A DNA stretch of 64,000 nt from Bacteroides xylanisolvens XB1A. Its GTDB lineage: Bacteria; Bacteroidota; Bacteroidia; Bacteroidales; Bacteroidaceae. Under the pieces are notes generated by a model, which searched no databases, was not told the DNA's origin, and was given only the letters and a program-made list of their open reading frames with translations. Made by a program: the position numbers and the translations under genes. This document shows, piece after piece, positions 24,801 to 31,873 of the stretch (the stretch's first letter is position 1; each line of letters begins with the position of its first letter). The DNA is taken from the NCBI RefSeq assembly GCF_000210075.1, contig NC_021017.1, positions 4,130,120 through 4,194,119 on the forward strand. The letters are read 5' to 3'.

Positions 24801-26110
24801 TAAGTTTCAGTGACGTAGCAGAACAGAAGAATATGGATTTCCGCTTTTTGCCGTCTGTGCCATCCTATAAAATGTTTATTGATAAAGGTAATTTGGATAA
24901 GGTGGTGTATAACTTACTTTCAAATGCTTTTAAGTATACTCCTTCGGGTGGGACAATTCTGTTTTCTGTGAATGTGGATGAGGTGAAGAAGTGTTTATAC
25001 ATTCAGGTAGCGGATACCGGAGTAGGTATTCCTAAAGAAAAGCAGGGAGAATTGTTTAAACGTTTCATGCAAAGTAGTTTCTCCGGAGATAGCATTGGAG
25101 TAGGGTTGCATTTGAGCCATGAATTGGTGCAGGTGCATAAGGGAACGATTGAATATAAAGATAATGAAGGGGGAGGTTCCGTATTTACGGTATGTATTCC
25201 GACTGATAAAACTGTTTATTCGGAAAAAGACTTCCTGGTTCCCGGCAATCTCCTGTTGGAAGAAGCGAATATGCAGACTCACCATTTGCAGGAGCTTTCA
25301 GAGGAATGTCAGGAACATGAAAAGACAGTCACCACATCAAGAAAACATAAAATATTAGTCATCGAAGACGATAATGATATTCGTGGGTTCCTGCAGGAGG
25401 AGCTTAGTGCTTATTTTGAAGTAGAAGTGGCTGCGGATGGAATATCCGGATTTGAAAAGGCATGCAACTATGACGCAGACTTGATTATCTGCGATGTATT
25501 GATGCCTGGGATGACCGGTTTCGAAGTGACAAAGAAACTGAAAACTGAATTTGCGACAAGTCATATTCCTATTATTCTGCTGACTGCCTTGACTTCACCG
25601 GATAAGCACCTGGAAGGACTTGAAGCGGGAGCGGATGTTTATGTTGCAAAGCCATTTAGTTTTAAGCTTTTGCTTGCGCAGGTGTTCCGGCTGATAGAGC
25701 AATGCGAAAAGTTACGGAAGAAGTTTTCCAGTGAACCGGGGGTAGTGCGTCCTGCTTTATGTAACACGGACCGGGATAAGGAGTTTGCAGATCAGTTGGT
25801 GGCTGTGGTGGAAAAGATTTATTCTCAATACAACATTTCTATTGATGAATTTGCGCAGATGATGGGGATGGGACGAACTGTGTTTTATAAGAAATTACGC
25901 GGAGTGACAGGATACTCACCGAATGAGTATTTGCGTGTCGTACGAATGAAGAAGGCTGCCGAACTGTTTTTGACCGAAAGGGATCTGACTGTTGCGGAAG
26001 TTTCTTATAAAGTGGGTATTAACGATCCTCTTTATTTCAGTAAATGTTTTAAAGCGCAGTTTGGAGTATCTCCTTCGGCTTACCAGAAAGGGGAGAGAAG
26101 TAAAACGTAG
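21824..26110 (+). CDS. Hybrid two-component system sensor/regulator (HTCS)
   Basis: A 1428-aa one-protein two-component system that controls glycan utilisation genes. It has a signal peptide (MKYKLLCLFVLLSFSLSDLY), then a periplasmic sensor of repeated Reg_prop blades (for example SKGFLWLGTLDGLTRYDG) and a Y_Y_Y domain. One membrane segment lies near residues 867-890. The histidine kinase has His917 in NISHEFRTPL and ATPase motifs NLLSNAFKYTPSGG and DTGVGIPKEKQ. The receiver domain carries phospho-acceptor Asp1224 (IICDVLMPG), and an AraC-type HTH spans about 1323-1424. The start was chosen by the -7 box and the signal peptide. With GH105, GH43 and GH28 nearby, it probably senses a pectin-derived oligosaccharide. 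Confidence 0.95.
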   Translation: MKYKLLCLFVLLSFSLSDLYADIELSSKQMRTSDGLPSNSVRCMFQDSKGFLWLGTLDGLTRYDGNTFLTYQLESGKHDQISLADNRIKHVAEDKNGFLWIKTVPELFSCYDLQKACFVDFTGTGSDGENYSEIFMSSNGDVWLWHRRNGVRQIVCEDDRTMTSVKFRTKFGNLPDDRIKFINEDSSGRIWIGTMQGLASVYKGKVEFIDRKLNFSSSFPHGEDMYFLTKSGDVYRCVNGSKKIDCLASLSAIAGNTSVSTHSLIKDKWVIFTSSEGVYEFDFQNFQITPCRELKINNGKVIHDNYGDCWAYNNTGRIYYINSKSGEIKNFQLIPEEKMKYIDYERYHVVRDDRGIVWISTYGNGLFTYDIQEDRLEHFVSEGKNAGPIGSDFLLCLMKDRTGGIWVSSEYSGLSHISISNKGITHVYPESPDVFDRSNTIRLLTKMSNGDIWVGTRRGGLYNYDSHLKTKIDNHYLPYNIYAISEDSQENIWIGTRGDGLKIGDTWYKTDPSNPFALSHSNIYSILRDKKDRMWVGTFGGGLDLAESTEKGQYKFRRFFQGKKYGLRIVRVMAEDEKGMIWMGTSEGICIFHPDSLIANEDNYHLFSYTDGNFCSNEIRCLFRDSKGRMWVGTSGAGLNLCELSDDCQSLKYTHYGIAEGLVNNMVQSILEDHSGQLWIATEYGISRFNPNSHSFENYFFSSYTLGNVYSENSACMGADGKLIFGTNYGLTIIDPKKIPTERLLSPIVITGLSVNGIQVKPNMPGSPLQESLAYSDKITLKYFQNSFMLDFSTLDYSDNGQIKYMYWLENYDKGWNVPSSLSFATYKYLEPGSYIFHVKYCDGAGIWNDTETTLKIVIVPPFWKTNWAMLGYFILMLIALYFTYRIIFNFNRLRNRINVEKQLTEYKLVFFTNISHEFRTPLTLIQGALEKMYRMDDIPQALLHPLKVMDKSTQRMLRLINQLLEFRKMQNNKLALSLQETDVVAFLYEIYLSFSDVAEQKNMDFRFLPSVPSYKMFIDKGNLDKVVYNLLSNAFKYTPSGGTILFSVNVDEVKKCLYIQVADTGVGIPKEKQGELFKRFMQSSFSGDSIGVGLHLSHELVQVHKGTIEYKDNEGGGSVFTVCIPTDKTVYSEKDFLVPGNLLLEEANMQTHHLQELSEECQEHEKTVTTSRKHKILVIEDDNDIRGFLQEELSAYFEVEVAADGISGFEKACNYDADLIICDVLMPGMTGFEVTKKLKTEFATSHIPIILLTALTSPDKHLEGLEAGADVYVAKPFSFKLLLAQVFRLIEQCEKLRKKFSSEPGVVRPALCNTDRDKEFADQLVAVVEKIYSQYNISIDEFAQMMGMGRTVFYKKLRGVTGYSPNEYLRVVRMKKAAELFLTERDLTVAEVSYKVGINDPLYFSKCFKAQFGVSPSAYQKGERSKT

Positions 26111-26114
26111 TATA

Positions 26115-26165
26115 TACTTACCTTGAATCCGGTTTGTGAAGGATAGACCGGATTCAAGATAAGTA
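26115..26165. terminator. Bidirectional terminator between HTCS and GH105
   Basis: Inverted repeat with a perfect 12-bp core (CTTGAATCCGGT and ACCGGATTCAAG) extended by six more pairs (TACTTA and TAAGTA) after one mismatch. The loop is 13 nt. It lies between two convergent stop codons. Confidence 0.8.
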
Positions 26166-26175
26166 TGTTTATCAG

Positions 26176-27315
26176 TTACATATTGAGGTCTAATTTATAG
26201 ATTTCACTTCCGGCAAGAAGGAAACATCCTGTTCCGAAATCCTCAAAATCAGGAACTTTGTCGTATGTGACAGGTTGACTGTCTTTCGGTTCTTTGCCGG
26301 TTCCCTGTACATAACCAAGAAAACCATTCGGGTGAACTGCATCCTTCACCATAGCATTCCATGCTTTTATGATTACAGGCAGATAGGTCTTTTTATCCAA
26401 TAGACCGTTGCGTACGCCCCAAGCCATACCATATACGAAAAGAGCTGTGCCGGAAGTCTCTTTGCCTCCGAAGTTTGACGGATCGTGGAGGCTGACATTC
26501 CAAAAGCCATCTTCACGCTGGCATTGTTTCAGTGCTTTGCTCATAGCCATAAAATCATTGATGTAATCTTGGCGATGTTTTTCATCAGATGGAATTTCGT
26601 TCATTACCCGCACCAAAGCTGCGTATACCCATCCGTTACCACGGCTCCAATAACAGTTTTCGCCATTAGGCTCTTTGTATGGAGGATCGAAATTATGGTC
26701 TCTCCACCACAAACCTTCTTTGACATTGAACATTCCGTTCTCTCCGTGTTTATTACGGGTATATTCGTACATATCCCACATTTTGTCGAAGTACTTCTGT
26801 TCGCCTGTAAGTTTCCCCATTTTGGCAAATATAGGCATCCCCATCTGGATAGCATCTATCCACCACCAGTCGTTTATTTGTGGAGTATTGACCAGCATAT
26901 CCATATTGGCTTTCGTTTTCCGTATTTTTTCAGGATCGGGGCAAATGTTGTATAAATCGAGATAGATTTGGCTGGCGCAGTAATTATCTGCATTACGGGT
27001 GGTTGTCCCACGGTGGAAGCCCCATTGGTGGTAATCCGCCCATTCTTTGGCATAGAGATAATATTCGTCTGCGGGATAGATGGAGTAGAGTGCCATTAAG
27101 CCTTCGTAATATACGCTTCGTGTCCAGATATTACTGGGGCGAACTACTTTTTTCACAAAGGAAGGAGTGCGATAGTCGGCATATTTCTTCATGAAATAGT
27201 CGTTCACATGAAGAGTTACTTTCAGAATTTCTTTTTTATCGGGAACTGTCTGTGCTTTTATGTTCCCGTAACTCAATATTACTCCTGCAAAAAATAGTAT
27301 AAGATGCTTTTTCAT
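26176..27315 (-). CDS. GH105 unsaturated rhamnogalacturonyl hydrolase-like enzyme
   Basis: A 379-aa exported enzyme of the GH105 (YteR/YesR) family, which removes the unsaturated uronic acid left by pectin or rhamnogalacturonan lyases. The (alpha/alpha)6 barrel shows NIWTRSVYYEGLMAL, FHRGTTTRNADNYCASQ, the catalytic-type DWWWIDAIQMGMP with Asp154 (aligning with Asp143 of YteR), CYWSRGNGWVYAALVRV and ETSGTALFVYGMAWG. I start at 27315 (MKKHLILFFAGVILSYGNIK, signal peptide). A longer frame opens at 27357, but a promoter -7 box lies at 27359-27366, so transcripts would begin within that extension. It is convergent with the HTCS and probably part of its regulon. Confidence 0.92.
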   Translation of the reverse strand: MKKHLILFFAGVILSYGNIKAQTVPDKKEILKVTLHVNDYFMKKYADYRTPSFVKKVVRPSNIWTRSVYYEGLMALYSIYPADEYYLYAKEWADYHQWGFHRGTTTRNADNYCASQIYLDLYNICPDPEKIRKTKANMDMLVNTPQINDWWWIDAIQMGMPIFAKMGKLTGEQKYFDKMWDMYEYTRNKHGENGMFNVKEGLWWRDHNFDPPYKEPNGENCYWSRGNGWVYAALVRVMNEIPSDEKHRQDYINDFMAMSKALKQCQREDGFWNVSLHDPSNFGGKETSGTALFVYGMAWGVRNGLLDKKTYLPVIIKAWNAMVKDAVHPNGFLGYVQGTGKEPKDSQPVTYDKVPDFEDFGTGCFLLAGSEIYKLDLNM

Positions 27316-27358
27316 TTTATAATAAATTAGATTACTATTGTTCTTAGATTTAGGCACG

Positions 27359-27389
27359 CAAAGGTGAGCCTTTCTTTACCTGTTGCAAA
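27359..27389 (-). promoter_or_regulatory. Promoter of the GH105 gene
   Basis: On the minus strand TTTG (27386-27389), a 19-bp spacer and CACCTTTG (27359-27366) fit the Bacteroidetes -33/-7 architecture, apart from C in place of T at the first -7 position. It sits 44 bp before the chosen start codon. The remaining 190 bp up to the MNT gene show no gene. Confidence 0.55.
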
Positions 27390-27548
27390 GAAAATGCATT
27401 GTAAGGAAAGTGATATTGAAATTTGTACGGAAAATATGTAATATTAGACTTTATTCTTTATTCATATTAGTCATGGATAAGAACCAAGTATGAATAATTA
27501 GCAAGAGCGATTTTTTTGTAAGTCATATTGTTGTATTGATATTTATTG

Positions 27549-27556
27549 TATATTTG
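27549..27556 (+). promoter_or_regulatory. -7 box (TATATTTG) of the MNT/HEPN pair
   Basis: TATATTTG matches TAnnTTTG, 23 bp before the ATG of the nucleotidyltransferase gene. ATTG at 27527-27530 gives an 18-bp spacing for the upstream element. Confidence 0.5.
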
Positions 27557-27579
27557 TAGAAGAGTAAGGGGAGACGAAT

Positions 27580-27903
27580 ATGAAAAGTCATACAAATAAA
27601 ATATTAGAGTCTATTAAGCAGGCATTGACAGAGCATTTACCAAAAGGTGGCAAGGCTTTGTTGTTTGGTTCTCAAGCTCGTGGGGATGCACGGATTGATT
27701 CTGATTGGGATATTTTGATTATCTTAGATAAAGAAAAATTGGAGCCTGAAGATTATGATAAGGTAAGCTTTCCCTTAACTATGTTGGGATGGGACTTGGG
27801 AGCGCGAATTAATCCGATTATGTATACGATGAAAGAATGGGCTGCAAGTTGTATTACACCATTTTATAAAAATGTAGAGCAGGAAGGAATTGAATTAGTA
27901 TGA
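27580..27903 (+). CDS. MNT-type minimal nucleotidyltransferase, putative antitoxin
   Basis: A 107-aa protein with the DNA-polymerase-beta-like nucleotidyltransferase signature GSx10DxD: Gly30-Ser31, then Asp42 and Asp44 (FGSQARGDARIDSDWDIL). In characterised MntA/HepT systems such proteins adenylylate the HEPN partner and neutralise it. The gene has its own -7 box and overlaps the HEPN gene by 4 bp (ATGA). The pair sits between pectin-degrading genes without functional relation to them. Not every MNT/HEPN pair is a proven toxin-antitoxin system, so the role is inferred. Confidence 0.88.
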   Translation: MKSHTNKILESIKQALTEHLPKGGKALLFGSQARGDARIDSDWDILIILDKEKLEPEDYDKVSFPLTMLGWDLGARINPIMYTMKEWAASCITPFYKNVEQEGIELV

Positions 27904-28301
27904 AATTGACAGATGAAGAACGTAATTCTTTGGTGATATTACAGTTGGAGAAAGCTAAAGTATTTTTGAAACAAGCAGATGAGATGTTTGATCTGAAGTA
28001 TTGGGATATTGCTTCCAATAGATATTATTATGCCTGTTTTCATGCTGTTCAGGCTTTATTAATACAAAATGGATTATCATGTAAAACCCATGATGGGTTG
28101 ATAGCTTGCTTTGGCTTGAATTTTATAAAAACAGGCAAAATTAGTGCACGTTTGGGAAGTTTTTTGGCGCGTATGGAACAATTACGGCAAAAAGGGGATT
28201 ATAATTGCATTTATTCAATATCGGAGGATGAAATCAGTACGATAAAAGCTCCGGCAAGAGAACTTATTGAGACTATTGAAGTTTTACTTGCCGAATCATA
28301 A
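27900..28301 (+). CDS. HEPN domain protein, putative RNase toxin
   Basis: A 133-aa helical protein of the HEPN superfamily, partner of the preceding MNT protein. The sequence RYYYACFHAVQAL carries Arg41 and His48, an Rx6H form of the HEPN RNase motif (R-x4-6-H). It looks like the PF05168-type HEPN family rather than the DUF86/HepT type, because the HxY tyrosine modified in HepT is absent here (HAV). Tyrosines instead lie just before the histidine (42-44). If active it would cleave RNA and be silenced by the MNT partner. The ATGA overlap implies tightly coupled translation. Confidence 0.86.
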   Translation: MKLTDEERNSLVILQLEKAKVFLKQADEMFDLKYWDIASNRYYYACFHAVQALLIQNGLSCKTHDGLIACFGLNFIKTGKISARLGSFLARMEQLRQKGDYNCIYSISEDEISTIKAPARELIETIEVLLAES

Positions 28302-28324
28302 TTATTCTTGTAAGGATATCATCG

Positions 28325-28975
28325 TTAAAAGACCATTTTTTTTATTTTTTCGGCCACATCTGTCATATATGCCGGATTAAATTCTTCTAGTTCCGTGCGT
28401 GGTCGGAATCCCCATGTCACTCCGCAAGCGGTTACACCGGCATTGGCTGCTGTTTGCATGTCTACACCGGAATCACCTACATAAAGAACATCTTCTTTTC
28501 GTACATCGGCAAGTTTTAATATATCAAAAACGATTGTTGGATCAGGTTTGACATTTACTCCTTCCCGTTGGCCGAAAACGGCAGTGAAATGAATTTCCGG
28601 AAAGTAGTGGGCAACCAGTTTCTCGGTAGCGGCCTGATATTTGTTGGAGGCTACGGCAATCTGAATGCCTGCGGATTGCAGATAAGACAATAACGCTGAA
28701 ATACCCGGGTAAGGACGACTATCGTCTGCATTGTGAATATCATAATAAGGAATAAACTCTTTTCTTACCCGGAGCACATTCTCTTCTGTCTTTTCTCCTT
28801 CGGGTAATGCACGTTCAAAGAGTTTGTTGATACCATTTCCTACCATGAAGTTATACTTTTCTACATCGTGTGTGGGGTATCCTAATTTATTCAAAGCATA
28901 ATTAGTGCTATGGGCGAGGTCTGCGATAGTATTTAATAATGTACCGTCCAAATCGAATATTATTAGTTTTTTCAT
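28325..28975 (-). CDS. gph: HAD-family phosphoglycolate phosphatase-like hydrolase
   Basis: A 216-aa cytoplasmic HAD phosphatase. Motif I is FDLDGT with Asp8 and Asp10, motif II is VASNK (about residue 109), and motif III/IV is KPDP followed by VLYVGDSGVDMQTAANAG. The cap region and length fit Gph/PGP-type enzymes that dephosphorylate 2-phosphoglycolate or similar small phosphates. It is monocistronic with its own -7 box TACCTTTG at 29023-29030. The gene is probably a native housekeeping gene, and the precise substrate is not determinable. Confidence 0.88.
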   Translation of the reverse strand: MKKLIIFDLDGTLLNTIADLAHSTNYALNKLGYPTHDVEKYNFMVGNGINKLFERALPEGEKTEENVLRVRKEFIPYYDIHNADDSRPYPGISALLSYLQSAGIQIAVASNKYQAATEKLVAHYFPEIHFTAVFGQREGVNVKPDPTIVFDILKLADVRKEDVLYVGDSGVDMQTAANAGVTACGVTWGFRPRTELEEFNPAYMTDVAEKIKKMVF

Positions 28976-29022
28976 TAAGGCTTATGTTTATAGTTAATTC
29001 TATATTTAAATCTTTTATTCTG

Positions 29023-29030
29023 CAAAGGTA
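29023..29030 (-). promoter_or_regulatory. -7 box (TACCTTTG) of the gph-like gene
   Basis: Minus-strand TACCTTTG matches TAnnTTTG, 47 bp before the start codon. No clear upstream TTTG at the expected spacing. Confidence 0.5.
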
Positions 29031-29106
29031 TACTAAAAAAATGAGATTGGGAAGAATGAGGCAATAGTTTAGAGAATATCGAATGAACAACAAAGCCGGA
29101 AATATA

Positions 29107-29137
29107 TTTGTTATTCTACCAGATTGGCTTAACTTTG
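29107..29137 (+). promoter_or_regulatory. Promoter of the unknown two-gene unit
   Basis: TTTG (29107-29110), a 19-bp spacer and TAACTTTG (29130-29137) are a full match to the Bacteroidetes promoter architecture. The start codon follows 17 bp later. Confidence 0.7.
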
Positions 29138-29154
29138 CGAAAAACTAAAGAATA

Positions 29155-29529
29155 ATGAATGCAGAATGGTTTGAGGCATTGCCTGAACAATGTCCCCCAA
29201 CAGATGCGAAGCGGTGCGAAGGCTGTTATTATAGAATTGCAAATGGTAATCCTGTTACAACAGAAGATTTCTTTTCGCAAAGAAAAATGCAGCCGGATAA
29301 GGTCTTTAAAGGATTAGGAATAGATGAATGTGTGACAAGGGCAGTCTCTCTATTTTCAGAGAGGGAAGAAGCGGAGAAAAGATTAAAGCTTCCTAAGTTC
29401 AAGAAGGCAAATATTGCTTTAGTCATATTGGAACCAAAAGATGGAGTGTTAAAGAAAACATTTGATATAGCACATTATTCTTGGTGGAGAACAAAGGATT
29501 TTAATGTTTTACAAGCTAAAATAGTCTGA
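29155..29529 (+). CDS. Unknown 124-aa protein, first gene of a two-gene unit
   Basis: I do not recognise this family with confidence. The protein is soluble, without signal peptide or membrane segment. It has three cysteines at the start (CPPTDAKRCEGCYYRI), a conserved-looking core DFFSQRKMQPDKVFKGLGID, and the segment IALVILEPKDGVLKKTFDIA before HYSWWRTKDFN. It is transcribed from a clear promoter 17 bp upstream and followed after two bases by another small gene. The pair ends in a strong terminator. Such compact two-gene units with independent promoters often encode toxin/immunity or regulatory pairs, but nothing here proves it. Confidence 0.72.
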   Translation: MNAEWFEALPEQCPPTDAKRCEGCYYRIANGNPVTTEDFFSQRKMQPDKVFKGLGIDECVTRAVSLFSEREEAEKRLKLPKFKKANIALVILEPKDGVLKKTFDIAHYSWWRTKDFNVLQAKIV

Positions 29530-29531
29530 TT

Positions 29532-29960
29532 ATGGGAATGGAAGATGTGTTAAGGATAGACAAAATTCTGGATTTCTGTGATGTGCCTCAGCTTTTTGTG
29601 GCAAGAGATGCCTTTGATACACTGTATCTTTGTCTTTTATATGATGATGAGACGGTTTATCGCTATACGGGAATACGTATCTCTACACGTAGACTTGAAT
29701 CCTTCTTAGCAGGTAAAGCCGATTTGCGTTTACTCTATCTACAGCCTGAAAATGAACATGAGTATTACGATGTTGTGTTTCAATCGGGTGAATACCAGAA
29801 AACGTTATTAAAGGAAAGTGTATTGTTGGAAGATAAATTGCCGGCTGAGGGATATGTTTTATCTGGAGAGAAGCGCGAGAATGTGGTCATTAATTTGCCA
29901 ATAAAAGACCGTAGTCTGCTTGCAGAGCTTGTTCGTAAATTTGGCTGGGCTTGTATGTAA
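29532..29960 (+). CDS. Unknown 142-aa protein, second gene of a two-gene unit (DUF6575-like?)
   Basis: A soluble 142-aa protein. The pattern ILDFCDVPQLFVARDAFDTL followed by YLCLLYDDETVYRYTGIRIS, with ISTRRLESFLAGKADLR, faintly recalls the DUF6575 family, but I cannot confirm that from memory. There is no signal peptide or obvious catalytic motif. It follows its partner with a 2-bp gap and is closed by a bidirectional terminator 13 bp downstream. The ending DRSLLAELVRKFGWACM looks like a helical cap. Co-expression with the preceding protein is nearly certain; physical interaction is a guess. Confidence 0.72.
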   Translation: MGMEDVLRIDKILDFCDVPQLFVARDAFDTLYLCLLYDDETVYRYTGIRISTRRLESFLAGKADLRLLYLQPENEHEYYDVVFQSGEYQKTLLKESVLLEDKLPAEGYVLSGEKRENVVINLPIKDRSLLAELVRKFGWACM

Positions 29961-29973
29961 GTTTAAAGAAGAT

Positions 29974-30022
29974 AAAAAAGATTGTCCCGCTACTGCTTGA
30001 AAGTTGTGGGACAATCTTTTTT
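29974..30022. terminator. Strong bidirectional terminator
   Basis: A perfect 15-bp inverted repeat: AAAAAAGATTGTCCC and GGGACAATCTTTTTT around a 19-nt loop. It lies between convergent stops of the two-gene unit and GH43. The A run on one side and T run on the other let it work in both directions. Confidence 0.92.
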
Positions 30023-30042
30023 CATCCTTATATATACTTTGA

Positions 30043-31719
30043 TTACTTCTTCGTAATACGGAACCAGTCAACGTCTGCCCAACCGCCGTCATTCGTTTTA
30101 ATAGCCGGACGCGTACAGAACATACCGACTTTGGCACCAATCCATTGTCCTTCTCTTGCCTGGAAAGGAACACCTAATGATTCATATTTCTTTCCGTCGA
30201 GGCTATAGCTGAAATTACACATCACAATGAGGTCATGTCCGCCTTCACTACCCTTGATTTTCTTTCCGTCACAACTGAAACGCACTTTCAGATAAACCGT
30301 GTTTTGCGAAAGATCAACAGCGGCTTTCACTTCTTCTGGTTTGCCTTTATCTGCTCTGTCACATTCAACTTGCGACAGAACCAAACCTTTGTCTGTATTT
30401 TCTAGAACAAGTCCGGCATAATCCCTGCCCATAACGACAAGTCCAGTGCGTTCGCCTTTATTCTTTTGGTTAGGGCTGAACGTCAGTTTCATTGTTGCGG
30501 TAAAATTATCAGAAGGAGTTTTTTGTAATAAGAGGTTGGCTACATCCCACAGGTTCTTATAATCTTCTACTACCGGATAAGAGTATAATCTGACATAGCT
30601 TTTGTCACCTGCATAATACGCCCATTTTTCATTAATGTTAGCATGCCATTGCCACTGCGGAGAAAGTGTATACCCATCAAATTCGTCACTTTCTTGTGGA
30701 GTGCAGATAGGATATGTTTTACCGACATTTGGCTTCTTGTAAGTCAAAACAGGTTCTCCGCAGCCGTCACCGTCTTTATCAATACCGATAATAGGCCAGT
30801 CGTTCACCCATTTCATCGGTTGGAGATGCATAATGCGTCCGTAAGCACCGACATCTTGAAAGTGGAGGAACCAGTCTTCTCCGGTAGGAGTATCTACCCA
30901 TGCACCTTGGTGAGGACCGTTGACAGGAGAGTTACCTTGCGCAAGTACTGTTTTCCATTCGTAAGGACCGTAGATGTTTTTAGAACGTAATACGACCTGC
31001 CAGCCTGTCGGCACACCGCCGGCCGGATGGAAGATATAATAATAGTCGTTTCTCTTGTACATTTTAGGACCTTCGCAAGTCTGATGTGCTTCGTGACCGT
31101 CGAAAATTATACGGGAAGGAGTGATCGCTTTTGTTGCTTCTGCATTCAGTTCGCAGATAGTGATTACACTTTTCAGTCCGGCACGACTTCCTGCGTATGC
31201 GTGTACCATATATACTTTTCCGTCTTCATCCCAGAACGGGCAAGTGTCAATGATACCTTTTCCCGCTTTCACCAAGACCGGTTCGCTCCACGGACCTTTC
31301 GGATCTTTGGCTTTCACCATAAAAGCTCCCTGATCGGGATCTCCCCAAAAGATGTAAAACTCACCGTTGTAATGACGAATAGCCGGAGCCCATACGCGAT
31401 TGCCGTGTTCCGGCCGTTCCGGAGTTTCGATAGGGGAGAGGGCATTGGGAACTGCGGCACCGATGATTGTCCAGTTGACTAAATCTTTAGAATGAAGGAT
31501 TTGCAATCCCGGCAAACAGTTGAAACTGGATGAAGTCATATAGAAATCATCTCCTACACGGCAAGCATCCGGATCGGAATAGTCGGCATAAAGCACCGGA
31601 TTTTTGTATTTACCGTTTCCGAGGTCGGAAACCCATACTTCAGATACATAGTTCTTCTGTGCTACTGCGGTGAAAACCGTTAATAAGCAAAAGGCTAAAG
31701 TCTGTGTCAATCGTTTCAT
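30043..31719 (-). CDS. GH43 family glycosidase (arabinofuranosidase/xylosidase/galactosidase type)
   Basis: A 558-aa exported five-bladed beta-propeller enzyme. The signal peptide is about residues 1-21. Catalytic candidates: the aspartate base in YADYSDPD (residues 44-51), Asp158 in GIIDTCPF as pKa modulator and Glu216 in QTCEGPKM as acid. A concanavalin-like C-terminal domain (from about residue 340, SDEFDGYTLSPQWQWHANIN onward) is typical of the GH43_12-like subgroup. Arabinan or galactan side chains of rhamnogalacturonan are likely targets given the flanking GH28 and DUF4861 genes. It is preceded by its own -7 box at 31769-31776 and by a terminator of the upstream gene. Confidence 0.9.
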   Translation of the reverse strand: MKRLTQTLAFCLLTVFTAVAQKNYVSEVWVSDLGNGKYKNPVLYADYSDPDACRVGDDFYMTSSSFNCLPGLQILHSKDLVNWTIIGAAVPNALSPIETPERPEHGNRVWAPAIRHYNGEFYIFWGDPDQGAFMVKAKDPKGPWSEPVLVKAGKGIIDTCPFWDEDGKVYMVHAYAGSRAGLKSVITICELNAEATKAITPSRIIFDGHEAHQTCEGPKMYKRNDYYYIFHPAGGVPTGWQVVLRSKNIYGPYEWKTVLAQGNSPVNGPHQGAWVDTPTGEDWFLHFQDVGAYGRIMHLQPMKWVNDWPIIGIDKDGDGCGEPVLTYKKPNVGKTYPICTPQESDEFDGYTLSPQWQWHANINEKWAYYAGDKSYVRLYSYPVVEDYKNLWDVANLLLQKTPSDNFTATMKLTFSPNQKNKGERTGLVVMGRDYAGLVLENTDKGLVLSQVECDRADKGKPEEVKAAVDLSQNTVYLKVRFSCDGKKIKGSEGGHDLIVMCNFSYSLDGKKYESLGVPFQAREGQWIGAKVGMFCTRPAIKTNDGGWADVDWFRITKK

Positions 31720-31768
31720 GTTATAGATAGATTATTTATAGATATGATTCGTTGGTTTTATCTGATGG

Positions 31769-31776
31769 CAAAGGTA
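31769..31776 (-). promoter_or_regulatory. -7 box (TACCTTTG) of the GH43 gene
   Basis: Minus-strand TACCTTTG matches TAnnTTTG, 50 bp before the start codon. A CTTG at about 17 bp upstream overlaps the terminator of the DUF4861 gene. Confidence 0.5.
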
Positions 31777-31784
31777 AATAAAAA

Positions 31785-31818
31785 GACTCTGCACAAGGAG
31801 GAATATTTGTGCAGAGTC
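31785..31818 (-). terminator. Terminator of the DUF4861 gene
   Basis: A perfect 12-bp stem, GACTCTGCACAA and TTGTGCAGAGTC on the plus strand. Read on the minus strand it is followed by TTTTTATTT. It lies about 55 bp after the DUF4861 stop. Confidence 0.88.
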
Positions 31819-31873
31819 ATAGAAAAATTGGTAGATACCTCGTAATTTTTGTTTAGTTGTATTTGTTTCTACC

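Noticed and set aside
27316..27357. Longer N-terminus of the GH105 protein
   Set aside because: The promoter -7 box at 27359-27366 puts the transcript start within this stretch, and the signal peptide begins at 27315.
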